The notes under the pieces were generated by a model. That model saw only the letters and a list, made by a program, of their open reading frames with translations. It was not told the DNA's origin and did no database searches. From an uncultured Verrucomicrobiales bacterium (GTDB taxonomy: Bacteria; Verrucomicrobiota; Verrucomicrobiia; Verrucomicrobiales; Akkermansiaceae), in contig CALFVL010000019.1 of the NCBI GenBank assembly GCA_937928425.1, positions 1 through 47,527 of the forward strand: a stretch of DNA of 47,527 nucleotides, in the 5' to 3' direction. The position numbers and the translations under genes were made by a program. Positions 35,001 to 44,176 of this stretch are shown here, in pieces. The stretch's first letter is position 1, and each line of letters opens with the position of its first letter.

Positions 35001-35507
35001 GTGCAAGAAAGATCGGAGAAGTTAGGTCGTTTTAGGTCAGTGAAATTAGCGGCGAGTCGGGCTGACCTCTCACAAGTTTTTCGTCTTGTTTATGTGAGCC
35101 GGGCGACTGCGCTTTTTGGTCCTGAGGAGTTACAGCGGATCGGTGAGGAGTCGATCGCGCGGAATGAGAAACTGGATGTGACCGGAATCTTGGTGGTAGA
35201 TCAGGGGCGTATTCTACAAGTTCTGGAGGGTGATGAAGATGTGGTAGTGACCTTATTCGCTAAAATTTCTAACGATCTGAGGCATGAGGCGGTGCAGAAG
35301 GTGGTGGCCTCTGTTCAGAAGAAACGTTATTTAAGTAGTTGGATTATGGCGAGTGGGAATGAGGACCGGGTGCCAGCGGCTCTGAGGAAGGACTATTTAC
35401 GGATGTATAAGCGTTTTACGCAAAATGGGAGTTTTGCAGATATTTTATCTGAGGAGGTCGAATTATTAAAAGTGATGGCTCTTTTTCGTGCTGTTCCGAT
35501 GAGTTGA
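35001..35507 (+). CDS. BLUF domain blue-light sensor protein
   Basis: A short 168-residue FAD-binding photoreceptor. All key BLUF residues are present, in AppA spacing with an offset of ten: Tyr31 (LVYVS), Asn55 (ARNEKL), Gln73 (ILQVLEG), Trp114 and Met116 (SSWIM). It should therefore show the usual light-driven hydrogen-bond switch. About 40 C-terminal residues, probably helical, follow the domain; there is no fused output domain, so it must signal through a partner. The GTG at 35001 is the 5'-most start; a GTG at 35040 would still leave the whole domain. No clear Shine-Dalgarno is visible. Neighbouring genes give no evident partner. Confidence 0.93.
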   Translation: MQERSEKLGRFRSVKLAASRADLSQVFRLVYVSRATALFGPEELQRIGEESIARNEKLDVTGILVVDQGRILQVLEGDEDVVVTLFAKISNDLRHEAVQKVVASVQKKRYLSSWIMASGNEDRVPAALRKDYLRMYKRFTQNGSFADILSEEVELLKVMALFRAVPMS

Positions 35508-35560
35508 GAAACTGGGTATGTTGCCTATTTTTTAAGAGAAATTAAATGTTAATGGAGAGG

Positions 35561-35583
35561 AGAACTTATTCACAATAAGTTCT
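35561..35583. repeat. 9-bp perfect inverted repeat between the BLUF and peptidase genes
   Basis: AGAACTTAT-TCACA-ATAAGTTCT followed by TTAGAG. It may be a weak terminator of the BLUF gene or an operator for the peptidase gene 73 bases downstream. Confidence 0.45.
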
Positions 35584-35655
35584 TTAGAGTCATTACAAAG
35601 AGCCTTTTAAGTTTTTGCTGGATAATTGGTACACTTTTTGCATCCTGCCCATGCA

Positions 35656-36270
35656 ATGAGTACCCCCGAAACGGACACCCGTATCATTTTACCCACTCGG
35701 CGAAATTTTTTAGCGACGACCTCGGCTGCGGTTGCAGGCCTAATAGCAAGCACCCAAGTTTCCCACGGTTTTCTCTTCCGCCAGTCTTCTCCCATGAGTC
35801 TGGCTAAGCTTCCCCAGTCATGGGTGAAGATCGAAGGGGAGAAGAAAATCCAAAGTTATGGTAACTTCCTCGAAGGTCTGCGGCTTAAGTATGTCACTCC
35901 TTTTCAGGTGATTAAAGCTCATGCGCGGACGAAGGGGAGTCTCTGGAATTCTCTCCCGCCAAAGTCTATGTGGCGTTCTATGGCAGGCACTTTAAAAGCG
36001 GCAGACCGAGTCGCAGCAGTTTTAGACCAGCCGATTAAGAATGTTGCTTCCGCCTACCGGAGTCCTGCTTATAATAGCCGCTGTCCGGGTGCGAAGCCGC
36101 GATCATGGCATTTACAGAACTTCGCCCTCGATCTCCAATTTAAAACATCTCCTAGTGCGGTGGCTCGGGCTGCCAGACACGTGCGTTCTGAGGGACTATT
36201 TAAGGGGGGAATCGGTCGTTATTCTACCTTCGTCCACATCGATACCCGTGGACATAATGTGGATTGGTAA
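35656..36270 (+). CDS. Tat-exported YcbK/M15-like peptidase (DUF882)
   Basis: A 204-residue exported protein. A twin-arginine signal, TRRNFLA with Arg15-Arg16 followed by a hydrophobic stretch, sends it through Tat. The C-terminal domain has the zinc pattern of M15A/YcbK-type murein peptidases: SAYRSPAYN, then His152 and Asp159 (HLQNFALD) and His194-x-Asp196 (HIDTRG). A role in peptidoglycan trimming is likely; D,D- or L,D-specificity is not visible. ATG 35656 is used; a start 30 bases earlier would place residues ahead of the Tat motif without improving it. It ends at a bidirectional terminator. Confidence 0.87.
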   Translation: MSTPETDTRIILPTRRNFLATTSAAVAGLIASTQVSHGFLFRQSSPMSLAKLPQSWVKIEGEKKIQSYGNFLEGLRLKYVTPFQVIKAHARTKGSLWNSLPPKSMWRSMAGTLKAADRVAAVLDQPIKNVASAYRSPAYNSRCPGAKPRSWHLQNFALDLQFKTSPSAVARAARHVRSEGLFKGGIGRYSTFVHIDTRGHNVDW

Positions 36271-36292
36271 AGAGAGCGCAGTCTCAAATTTT

Positions 36293-36330
36293 TGACGAAA
36301 AAAACCACCTAGATAGGTGGTTTTTCTTTT
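36293..36330 (+). terminator. bidirectional intrinsic terminator
   Basis: An 11-bp stem AAAAACCACCT/AGGTGGTTTTT with an AGAT loop. T runs lie on both strands, so it serves the peptidase gene and the converging gatA, which stops at 36362. Confidence 0.9.
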
Positions 36331-36361
36331 GAGGTGGCTTTGGAAAAACTGGCTAAGTCAC

Positions 36362-37771
36362 CTAGCCGGCTTCTACGGCACGTGCGCAGCGTAAGATGGT
36401 CTGCTCACCGAGGTGAGGGCCTAGGATTTGCAGGCCAATGGGGAGTCCTTCACTGGGTTCTAGTGGAACTGAGATGCCGCAGTTTCCTACAAGATTCGCG
36501 GAGATGGTGAAGATGTCGGCTAGGAATTGCTTGAGCGGGTCATCAGCTGAGGCTCCCATCTTAGAGGGGCCTTCTGGGGCCACGGGGGTTAGGATGGCAT
36601 CGACTTGTTCAAAGGCTTTCTGGAAATCTTGGCGGATGAGGGTGCGGACTTTTTGGGCTCTCAGGTAGAAGGCGTCATAGTATCCTGATGAGAGAACGTA
36701 GGTTCCTAGAATGATGCGTCGCTTTACCTCGGGGCCGAAGCCCGCGGCGCGGCTATCTTGATAAAGGGAAAGCATGTCCGCAGGTTTTTCAGCGCGGTTG
36801 CCGTAGCGGACGCCATCAAAACGGGAGAGATTAGAGGAGGCTTCAGCAGGCGCGATGATGTAGTAGGTGGCGACAGCGTACTCGGTATGAGGGAGGGAAA
36901 TTGGGATAATTTCAGCTCCTTGGGACTCGAGTTTTTTAGCGGCGGTTTCCACCCGTTCTCTGACCTTGGGGCAGATGCCATCAGTGAAGTATTCTTGGGG
37001 TAAGCCAAGTTTCATGCCCTGAACTCCTTGGTCGAGGCCTTCGGTGTAATCAGGAACAGCAGCTCGGAGAGAAGTAGAGTCGCGTGGGTCATGGCCTGCG
37101 AGGGCATTCAGTAAGAGGGCGGAGTCTTCGACCGTCTGGGTTAGGGGGCCGATTTGGTCAAGCGAGGAGCCGAAGGCGACAAGTCCGTAGCGCGAAATGC
37201 GCCCGTATGTCGGCTTAAGTCCGACGACTCCACAGTGACTAGCAGGCTGACGGATGGATCCACCGGTGTCAGAGCCGAGGGTCGCAGGTATGAGCTTTCC
37301 CGCTACGGCAGCTGCTGAGCCGCCAGATGATCCACCTGGAATATGTCCGGGGGCGGCGGGGTTTTGGGTAATTTGGATGGCGGAATTTTCCGTCGAGGAG
37401 CCCATGGCGAATTCATCAAGATTCGTCCGACCGAAAGGGATGGCTCCGGCTGCTTTTAACTTGGAGATGGCAGTGGCGTCGTAGGGTGCAGTGTAGGCGT
37501 TTTTTAGGAACTGGGAACCACAGGTGCAGGGTTCTCCGAGAACGTTGATGTTATCTTTGATACCGATGGGGAGCCCTCCGAGGGGGAGGGTGAGATCAGC
37601 CTTTTCGGCGGCGGAAAGGGCGCTTTCTTCGTGATGTGAAATGAAGGCTCCGATTTCGCCATCACGAGAGTGAATCTGCTGGATGACATCTTGGACGATG
37701 TCACGAGCGGTGATGTCGCCCGAGTTTAATTGACGGCGAAGTGAACTGAGGGTGGATGCGGCAAGTGACAT
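36362..37771 (-). CDS. gatA: Asp-tRNA(Asn)/Glu-tRNA(Gln) amidotransferase subunit A
   Basis: The amidase subunit of GatCAB, which releases ammonia from glutamine to convert Glu-tRNA(Gln) or Asp-tRNA(Asn). The Ser-cisSer-Lys triad is present: Lys72 (GIKDNIN), Ser148 (PGGSSGGS) and Ser172 (DTGGSIRQP). The 469-residue protein ends shortly after LGEQTILRCARAVEAG, a slightly short C-terminus for the family. It follows gatC by 12 bases; gatB is elsewhere. Confidence 0.96.
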   Translation of the reverse strand: MSLAASTLSSLRRQLNSGDITARDIVQDVIQQIHSRDGEIGAFISHHEESALSAAEKADLTLPLGGLPIGIKDNINVLGEPCTCGSQFLKNAYTAPYDATAISKLKAAGAIPFGRTNLDEFAMGSSTENSAIQITQNPAAPGHIPGGSSGGSAAAVAGKLIPATLGSDTGGSIRQPASHCGVVGLKPTYGRISRYGLVAFGSSLDQIGPLTQTVEDSALLLNALAGHDPRDSTSLRAAVPDYTEGLDQGVQGMKLGLPQEYFTDGICPKVRERVETAAKKLESQGAEIIPISLPHTEYAVATYYIIAPAEASSNLSRFDGVRYGNRAEKPADMLSLYQDSRAAGFGPEVKRRIILGTYVLSSGYYDAFYLRAQKVRTLIRQDFQKAFEQVDAILTPVAPEGPSKMGASADDPLKQFLADIFTISANLVGNCGISVPLEPSEGLPIGLQILGPHLGEQTILRCARAVEAG

Positions 37772-37783
37772 GAGAATAAGAAC

Positions 37784-38074
37784 TTAGGCGTCTACGACTT
37801 TAGGGACCCGAAGCATGCCGTTCGCTTGGTCAGGGGTGTTTTGGAGAAAACCCTCAGGAGGGAGGCTTTCGACAGGGATGTCGTCACGGACTTGGTTAGA
37901 GACTTCACTGGCGTGGGAAGTGGGCTGGATTCCGCTGACATCGACTTCTGAGAGTTTTTCAATGTGCTTCATAACGCCTTCCAGTTGCTCTCCAAAGCGA
38001 GTGCTTTCTTCCTCGCTGAGGTTCATCCTTGCGAGCTTAGCAAGGTAGCGGACATCGATGGTGGTTTCAGCCAT
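37784..38074 (-). CDS. gatC: Asp-tRNA(Asn)/Glu-tRNA(Gln) amidotransferase subunit C
   Basis: The 96-residue small subunit that wraps around and stabilises GatA. Family-typical features are VRYLAKLARMNLSEEE near the start, HIEKLSEVDVSGIQPTSHA in the middle, and RDDIPVESLP leading to VPKVVDA at the end. It is the first gene of the gatCA pair, with the lpd-like gene 66 bases upstream on the same strand. Confidence 0.95.
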   Translation of the reverse strand: MAETTIDVRYLAKLARMNLSEEESTRFGEQLEGVMKHIEKLSEVDVSGIQPTSHASEVSNQVRDDIPVESLPPEGFLQNTPDQANGMLRVPKVVDA

Positions 38075-38140
38075 AGCTTTAGCATGTACTGGTAGAAGCG
38101 GGGAGGGAACAGCAAAGCCTTCATTGGGTGAGAAAAATCT

Positions 38141-39526
38141 TCACCCCAGTTCTTCAAGTAATTCTTCCGCGACATAAGTCCAGATTTCCCCAAGAGTAGG
38201 GTGGTAGGAGGGGATTTTTAAGAAGTCTGCCACGCTGAGCTCTTGGTGAAGGGCGACCATGATGGTGTGGGCGTAGTCAATGACGTGTGGTCCCATGCCG
38301 GAGGCTCCTAAGATTTTCCCAGTGGTGCGATCTGCGCTGAGGCGAACGAGGCCGTGTTTCTCTCCGACGATTTCCCCTTTTCCTTGATCGTCGAAGCGGT
38401 AGGAGGCTGAGACTGGATCGTAGCCTGCGTTTTTTGCCTCTTGATCGCTTAGGCCAAGTTGGACGACTTCAGGGTCTGTGAAAATTCCGATCATGTTGAG
38501 ACGTGGGTCCCAGGTCTCAGTCATTGCCTCGTCTTTCAGGAGGGCTGCGATGTTTTCTCCAGCGGCTTCTCCCTGCATCACCGCGAGGTGGACGACAGCG
38601 AGGGGGCTAGAGCAGTCACCAACGCCGAAGATGTGAGGCTGTGAGCTTTGGCAAAAAGAGTCGATTTCTAGGCGTCTTAGCCCTTCTGGGAAGCCAGCTT
38701 TTTGGAGTTCTAGACCGGCGATGTTTGGTTTCCTGCCCACGGCCATTACGAGCTGTTCGCAGGAAATTTGCTCATCTTCGCCGAGGGTGAGCATAAATTC
38801 CTCATTTTGGTAGTCTACTTGGCGGAGAGGTTTTTCAAAAATGATATTGATGCCGAGGTCCTGACAGCGCTTTTCCATGGCCTCGGAGATCGAGTGTTCT
38901 ATTCCAGAGAGCAGAGGGCGGCTACGGGAGATGATGGTGACTTTGGAGCCAAGCCCCTCGAACAAGAATGCGGATTCCATGCCGATCGCCCCGGTGCCGA
39001 CGACGACGACGGATTCAGGCACTTTTGGCAGGGTGACAATGTCGTCACTGGTCCAGAAGGGAGATTCCGTAAGTCCGGGAACGGGGGGGATGACCTCTTG
39101 AGAACCGGTTGCGACGATGAAGTATTTTGCACTGAGCTTGCCATGGCCCTCGACCTCAACTTCATGGGAGGAGACGAAGCGGGCTGAGCCTCTTATGAGG
39201 GAGAAATCACCTTTGTTGAGGCCTTTGACACGCCACTTCTGGAACTCATTAATGAGGCGAGATTTACGGTCACGGACTGCTTTTAGATCGAGGGTAGGGG
39301 CGCTTGCTTGGATGCCAAACTCCTCGGCCTCACGGATCGCGCGCATCCGGTTAGAGCTCTCTAGTAGGGCCTTTGTGGGCATACAGCCACGGAGAATGCA
39401 GAGGCCTCCCAGTTCCTTCGCTCCATCAATGACGGCGACGTTCAGCCCCAGATCGCTTGCTTTTTTTGCGGCAGCGTATCCGCCACTTCCTCCACCGATG
39501 ACGATAATATCATAATGACTCTCCAT
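38141..39526 (-). CDS. dihydrolipoyl dehydrogenase-like FAD/NAD disulfide oxidoreductase
   Basis: A 461-residue class I pyridine nucleotide-disulfide oxidoreductase. FAD motif IIVIGGGSGGYAAAK, redox cysteines Cys43 and Cys48 (GLCILRGCMPTK), NAD motif VVVVGTGAIGMESAF, GVGDCSS near the FAD, and the acid-base pair His442 and Glu447 (YHPTLGE). The cysteine loop CILRGC differs from the usual E3 loop CLNVGC, so a role other than lipoamide dehydrogenase is possible. It is nevertheless the only E3 candidate in the window for sucAB. It is divergent from the mscS-like gene across 83 bases. Leader ACAGTCTAATTTT has no Shine-Dalgarno. Confidence 0.85.
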   Translation of the reverse strand: MESHYDIIVIGGGSGGYAAAKKASDLGLNVAVIDGAKELGGLCILRGCMPTKALLESSNRMRAIREAEEFGIQASAPTLDLKAVRDRKSRLINEFQKWRVKGLNKGDFSLIRGSARFVSSHEVEVEGHGKLSAKYFIVATGSQEVIPPVPGLTESPFWTSDDIVTLPKVPESVVVVGTGAIGMESAFLFEGLGSKVTIISRSRPLLSGIEHSISEAMEKRCQDLGINIIFEKPLRQVDYQNEEFMLTLGEDEQISCEQLVMAVGRKPNIAGLELQKAGFPEGLRRLEIDSFCQSSQPHIFGVGDCSSPLAVVHLAVMQGEAAGENIAALLKDEAMTETWDPRLNMIGIFTDPEVVQLGLSDQEAKNAGYDPVSASYRFDDQGKGEIVGEKHGLVRLSADRTTGKILGASGMGPHVIDYAHTIMVALHQELSVADFLKIPSYHPTLGEIWTYVAEELLEELG

Positions 39527-39609
39527 AAAATTAGACTGTTCTTAATGACTGCTAAGAGCAAGCGGAGTATCACTTTCATTCTCAGAAAATTCTTCTACTC
39601 TCTTCGTAA

Positions 39610-42600
39610 ATGATGAGGGTTTTCTTTTTCTGCTTACTGGTCTGTTGGCATTCTTTATGGGCTGCGCCTTTGAGTGAGCGGGAGCTAGATGAGCGTATCA
39701 CGGATAATCAATCTGCGAATCTGAGTGAAGAGGCTTTGAAGCTTTGGCAGGATGCTTTGGTTGAGCTTGAAGGAGCTAAACAGGCAGTTCAGGCAGAGAA
39801 AGAAGCTCGTCTGGCTTTGGAAAAACTCGGTCAAAATCTTCAGCTCACCTTGCCTCAGGCACCAGAGAACAGTGCTAATCTGGCGAGAGTGGAGGAAGTG
39901 CTGGCGAGAGTGGAGAGTGAAATCACGTCTACAGATCAGGCGACGAAGGCGCTTAAGAATGAGAGTGACGAGTCTCCTTCGCGATCTGCTGCTCTTGCAA
40001 AAAATCTCGACCGCACCCAGCAAGCACTGAGTGAGCTTAAGGTGCCGGACCTCGAGTCTGGGGAGCTAGAAGCAGCTCGCCATCAAGTCGCCCTGCAAAC
40101 TCGGCGGAGGCTAGAAGCCTTGCTCGCTCAACTGCAGGCGGAAAAGGTCCTCCTCACTAAAAAAGAAGAAGTTTACACCCAGCGGCTCCGTCGCCGCATG
40201 GATCATTTAGAAGAACTGCGGGCCTTAGAAGGAGTGCTGAGTGAGAGACTCACGCTTTTAAAGAAGGAGGAGTCGGACAAAACACGTCAAAGCCTGGAGC
40301 AGTCTGCTAAGGTATTTTCCGCCATTCCTGAGCTCGCTGAAATCGTCACAGAGGTGCAAGAGCTCAATGAACAGAGAGCTGAGGGAGGGAAGTTACGGGC
40401 GAGTTTAGAAAATGCTGATCGCTACCGGGAATCTGTGCAGAAGATGCGGAGGCGGATCAAAGAACAGTTCGAGAATGCCCGCCGCCGGATCGAGTTATTC
40501 GAAACTGCCAAATTAGGCCTCGATGATAAGACCGGTCTCCTCCTTAGAAAAGAGCGTTCGCGTCTGCCGAGTACTGATCAGATTTCTGGCGAGCTGCGTC
40601 AGAATTTAGAACGTGCTGCGAAGGCCCAAATCTCAATGCTAGATCTCTCGGACCGCATCAGTTCTCTCGATGTCTTAAGTGAAAAAAGAATGAGCGAGCT
40701 CTTGGCAGAAAACCCCCGCCTGAAGAGATCCGCCATCGAGGCCCTGATAGAGAAGCGGACATCCCTTTTGCAGGACCTTAAAAGTGAATACACCCAGCTC
40801 AACTTTACTCTGAGCGAGGGCATAGAATCTGCCAAATACACCATCGCTGAGATTAATGAGTACTCAGGTTATATCGATGAGCGTTTGCTTTGGATAAAAA
40901 GCACTGACCCGCTGGATCTCCGTGAGCCTTTTGAAGAGTGGGCCCGTTTGGTGGATCTAATGTGTCCTGCCACTTTACAGAACGTGCTGCAGTCCATCCA
41001 ACGGAACTGGTTCTCAAAAATTGCTTCCATCAGCGTGATTTTTCTAGTCGGTCTGGGGATCTTTTTACGGCGTGGGCGCCTCTGCCAAACGATCAAACGC
41101 TCTAACCAAGAAGCCGTCCGGCGGAACTGCACAGTCCTGCTACCTACGATTAAGAATCTCATCGCTGTCTTCTTGCTCTCTCTCTGGCTTCCACTTCTCT
41201 TCATCTTATTCTCGTTCTTGATTGATGATCCCTCCTCGTGGCGAGCTGCCATCTGGCGTCTCGCTACGACCTTACTTCTAGTGAACTGCCTTATTCACTT
41301 CTCCCGCCCAGAAGGGCTCTTCGTATCACACTTTAAGATGCATCAGGACCGGGCGGCCCTGATTTTCCGAAACCTCAAATGGTCCTTACCTTTCGTGCTT
41401 CCTGCGGTTTTTATCGTGACCGCACTGACCCATAGTGAGGTGAGTAGTGAGTCTGGCCGCTTCTCCTTTGTCCTTGCGATGGTTCTGGTCCTTGGGGTTA
41501 ACCATCATCTGTTCCACCCAGAGCGGTCTATTCTTCAGAAAGAGGGGAAGAGTTCTCCATTTACCAAAGTTGCATACTTCGTGCTCATGGCCGTTCCCGT
41601 GATTTTCGCGCTTGGGGCCTCTTTGGGATACTTCGCTTCTGTATTAACTCTGCGGTCTCAGGTGGTGGCTACTGCAGGACTCTTCGTTCTAGCCTTCATC
41701 GTCACTCGTTTTCTCACCAGATGGACCTTGGTTTCTCGGCGTAGGCTTGCCATTTCTCAGGCACTGCGCCGCCGAGAAGCAGCTCTTGCCGAACGGGAGC
41801 GGGAAGAAGAAGGAGAAGACACCCAGCCTGAGCTTCCTAGCTTAGAAGAGGTGAAAGCAGAAGCTGTGGATGTGGTGGAGGTAGAAGGGCAGACCACGCA
41901 GCTCTTACGTCTGGTCAGCTTCGTGGCGGTTTGCTTCGGGCTTTGGGTGATTTGGTTCAGCACCCTTCCTGCGCTCTCAGTACTCGATAAGGTGACAATT
42001 TGGGGAGAAGAGTCACCCGCACTCGCGGCGGAGCTTAACTCGCCAGAAACTCCCGCACTCCCTTCTCTCATAGGGCCAGTTTCTGAGGCGAAGGATGGGG
42101 TGGAAAAGCTCATACAGGGTGGCGATAGTCGCGTTTCTTTGCAGGACCTTTTCCTCACGATCATCTTTTTTATGGTCACCTTTATGAGTGCCCGGAACCT
42201 TCCCGGTTTATTGAGTCTCACCCTCTTTAGTCGTATTAACTTAGGTCCAGGAGGGAACTTCGCGCTGACCACGACTGTGCGCTACCTCATCGTCCTTGTG
42301 GGAGTCGTTTTAGCCCTCCAGCAAATCGGGATCACTTGGGGGAAAGTCCAGTGGTTAGCGGCGGCGATTACCCTAGGAATTGGTTTTGGGTTACAGGAAA
42401 TTTTTGCCAATTTTGTTGCGGGGATCATCATGTTATTTGAACGTCCAGTCAGGCTTGGTGATGTCGTCACGGTGGGTGATATTTCTGGGAGAGTGACTCA
42501 GATTAAAATCCGTGCCACCACCATTCAGCAGTTTAATAACCGCGAACTCCTCGTCCCGAATAAGGAATTTATCACGAGCCAGCTTGTCAACTGGACCTTG

Positions 42601-42939
42601 AAAGACTCAGTTCTCCGGCTGGAAATTCCGGTGGGAATCGCCTACGGATCAGACACTGCGAAAGCGACTGAGGTTTTCAAATCAGTCCTCAAAAAACATC
42701 CCCACGTTTTAGATGAACCGAAGCCGGATATCCTTTTTGAAAACTTTGGTAATAGCACGCTGGATTTCCGAGTGCGTGGATTTGTGAGCGGAGTTTCCCA
42801 CTTAATTTCGGTAAGAAGTGACCTGCACTATGAGATTGATAACGCCCTGCGCGAAGTTGGAATAGAAATCGCCTTCCCACAGCAAGACATTCATCTGCGG
42901 ACCCTTCCAGAAGGACTACAATTCACTCCCAAGTCATGA
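39610..42939 (+). CDS. large MscS-family mechanosensitive channel (MscK/MscM-like)
   Basis: A 1,109-residue channel. A signal peptide (VFFFCLLVCWHSLWAAP) leads to about 430 periplasmic coiled-coil residues, then about ten membrane spans with a charged cytoplasmic loop (REEEGEDTQPELP). The C-terminal MscS core follows: the pore helix and hinge (ITLGIGFGLQEIFANFVAGI, IMLFERPVRLGDVV), the beta domain (ISGRVTQIKIRATTIQQFNN, LLVPNKEF) and the alpha-beta domain. The size matches KefA/YjeP-type channels that release solutes on hypo-osmotic shock. The stop overlaps the corA start by 4 bases, so the two proteins are co-translated. A second ATG three bases on is equally possible. Confidence 0.93.
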   Translation: MMRVFFFCLLVCWHSLWAAPLSERELDERITDNQSANLSEEALKLWQDALVELEGAKQAVQAEKEARLALEKLGQNLQLTLPQAPENSANLARVEEVLARVESEITSTDQATKALKNESDESPSRSAALAKNLDRTQQALSELKVPDLESGELEAARHQVALQTRRRLEALLAQLQAEKVLLTKKEEVYTQRLRRRMDHLEELRALEGVLSERLTLLKKEESDKTRQSLEQSAKVFSAIPELAEIVTEVQELNEQRAEGGKLRASLENADRYRESVQKMRRRIKEQFENARRRIELFETAKLGLDDKTGLLLRKERSRLPSTDQISGELRQNLERAAKAQISMLDLSDRISSLDVLSEKRMSELLAENPRLKRSAIEALIEKRTSLLQDLKSEYTQLNFTLSEGIESAKYTIAEINEYSGYIDERLLWIKSTDPLDLREPFEEWARLVDLMCPATLQNVLQSIQRNWFSKIASISVIFLVGLGIFLRRGRLCQTIKRSNQEAVRRNCTVLLPTIKNLIAVFLLSLWLPLLFILFSFLIDDPSSWRAAIWRLATTLLLVNCLIHFSRPEGLFVSHFKMHQDRAALIFRNLKWSLPFVLPAVFIVTALTHSEVSSESGRFSFVLAMVLVLGVNHHLFHPERSILQKEGKSSPFTKVAYFVLMAVPVIFALGASLGYFASVLTLRSQVVATAGLFVLAFIVTRFLTRWTLVSRRRLAISQALRRREAALAEREREEEGEDTQPELPSLEEVKAEAVDVVEVEGQTTQLLRLVSFVAVCFGLWVIWFSTLPALSVLDKVTIWGEESPALAAELNSPETPALPSLIGPVSEAKDGVEKLIQGGDSRVSLQDLFLTIIFFMVTFMSARNLPGLLSLTLFSRINLGPGGNFALTTTVRYLIVLVGVVLALQQIGITWGKVQWLAAAITLGIGFGLQEIFANFVAGIIMLFERPVRLGDVVTVGDISGRVTQIKIRATTIQQFNNRELLVPNKEFITSQLVNWTLKDSVLRLEIPVGIAYGSDTAKATEVFKSVLKKHPHVLDEPKPDILFENFGNSTLDFRVRGFVSGVSHLISVRSDLHYEIDNALREVGIEIAFPQQDIHLRTLPEGLQFTPKS

Positions 42940-44039
42940 ACCACGCGACTCCCACTAAGTTACTCCAGAAGTTACGCACCCGTCGCTGTTCTCCGCGCCA
43001 GCGTAAACCTGGTGATGCCCCCGGGGCGCTCGTCTTCGAGGGGGCGCAGCGTGTCGATGAAATCCTGATTGAGGCCACTGACTATGGCCCCCAGCATCTT
43101 GAGGAGGAAACAATCTCACGCTTTGAGGACTGTCGCCGTTTTTTGGGAAGAGAGAACCCCACTTGGCTTCATGTCACGGGCGTTCATGATGTGGAGAAAA
43201 TTTCAGAAGCAGGGCAGATATTTGAGATTCCCAAGCTTCTTCTCGAAGACCTTCTTAACACAGAAGGTCGCGCAAAAGTGGAGTTGTTTGAAGACTCGCT
43301 CTTCGTGCAAATTAAAGTTTTAGAAATGGCCCAGAATGGGAAGGAATTAGAATTTCAGCAGCTCTCCATTTTCATGGGTCCTCAAACTCTGATTTCTTTT
43401 TGTGAAGGACCTACCCGTGTCTTCGATCCCATCTTTCGCAGATTAAAAAATGCCCAGGGCCGTCTCCGTCAACGGGGGCTTGATTATCTCTTATGGGCCT
43501 TACTTGATACGGTGGTCGATCACGCTGTTTTATCCCTTAGTTTACTTGAGAGAAATCTGGTGGAGATTGATAAAATTATTCAGGAAGATCACACCGCCAT
43601 CACCGCCTCTGAACTCTACGCGCAGAAGCATGAGATTATGTCGATCCAGCAACAGATCCGGCCGAACCGTGAGCTCATCCACACCCTGCGGCACGCGCCC
43701 CCAGAACTGCTCTCCGCTGATCTTGCCTCCTTCTTTGATGAACTTCGTGATCACAGCGTGCTGCTTTCAGATGAGTGTGATGCCTTGCGTGATTACGCTG
43801 CGAGCATCCGTGATTACCTTCTGGCAGAGATGAATCAGCGCATGAATAATGTCATGAAAGTGCTCACCTGCATCTCCACCATCTTCTTGCCACTCACTTT
43901 TCTAGCAGGAGTTTATGGGATGAATTTCAGAGAGATGCCGGAGCTTACCGTGCCGTGGGCCTATCCACTGCTTTGGGCTATTTTTTTAGGAGTCGCGGTA
44001 TTTTTGATTGTCCTTTTTCGACGTAAAAAATGGCTGTAA
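42936..44039 (+). CDS. corA: CorA family magnesium/cobalt transporter
   Basis: A 367-residue divalent cation channel of the inner membrane. The cytoplasmic funnel domain contains LLLEDLLNTEGRAKVELFED, then the long stalk helix, then two C-terminal spans with the YGMN signature near residues 327-330 (AGVYGMNF) and a basic end (RRKKWL). It is translationally coupled to the upstream MscS-like channel through ATGA. Substrate preference between Mg, Co and Ni cannot be read from sequence. Confidence 0.95.
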   Translation: MNHATPTKLLQKLRTRRCSPRQRKPGDAPGALVFEGAQRVDEILIEATDYGPQHLEEETISRFEDCRRFLGRENPTWLHVTGVHDVEKISEAGQIFEIPKLLLEDLLNTEGRAKVELFEDSLFVQIKVLEMAQNGKELEFQQLSIFMGPQTLISFCEGPTRVFDPIFRRLKNAQGRLRQRGLDYLLWALLDTVVDHAVLSLSLLERNLVEIDKIIQEDHTAITASELYAQKHEIMSIQQQIRPNRELIHTLRHAPPELLSADLASFFDELRDHSVLLSDECDALRDYAASIRDYLLAEMNQRMNNVMKVLTCISTIFLPLTFLAGVYGMNFREMPELTVPWAYPLLWAIFLGVAVFLIVLFRRKKWL

Positions 44040-44072
44040 GATCATTGCCATTTTTCCGCTGAAGCAACGCTG

Positions 44073-44100
44073 TTGACAGAGTATACTTGCTTGCTAGAGT
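44073..44100 (+). promoter_or_regulatory. promoter of ppdK
   Basis: A perfect TTGACA, a 16-bp spacer and TAGAGT. It gives a leader of about 70 bases. An in-frame TTG at 44087 that would extend the protein lies inside the promoter and is rejected. Confidence 0.75.
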
Positions 44101-44176
44101 GCGCCTCTTTCCGGGTAGGCTGATACGCATTCTCCTCGGGAAACCTTACCGTAACTTCTCTAAAAGAAAAACATCC

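Noticed and set aside
36362-36420. Possible truncation of GatA at its C-terminus
   Set aside because: The catalytic residues and the conserved LGEQTIL-type ending are present, so only a short variable tail is missing.
41757-42272. 171-codon minus-strand frame inside the MscS-like gene
   Set aside because: Low-complexity Ser/Arg translation typical of an antisense frame; the MscS core is on the other strand.
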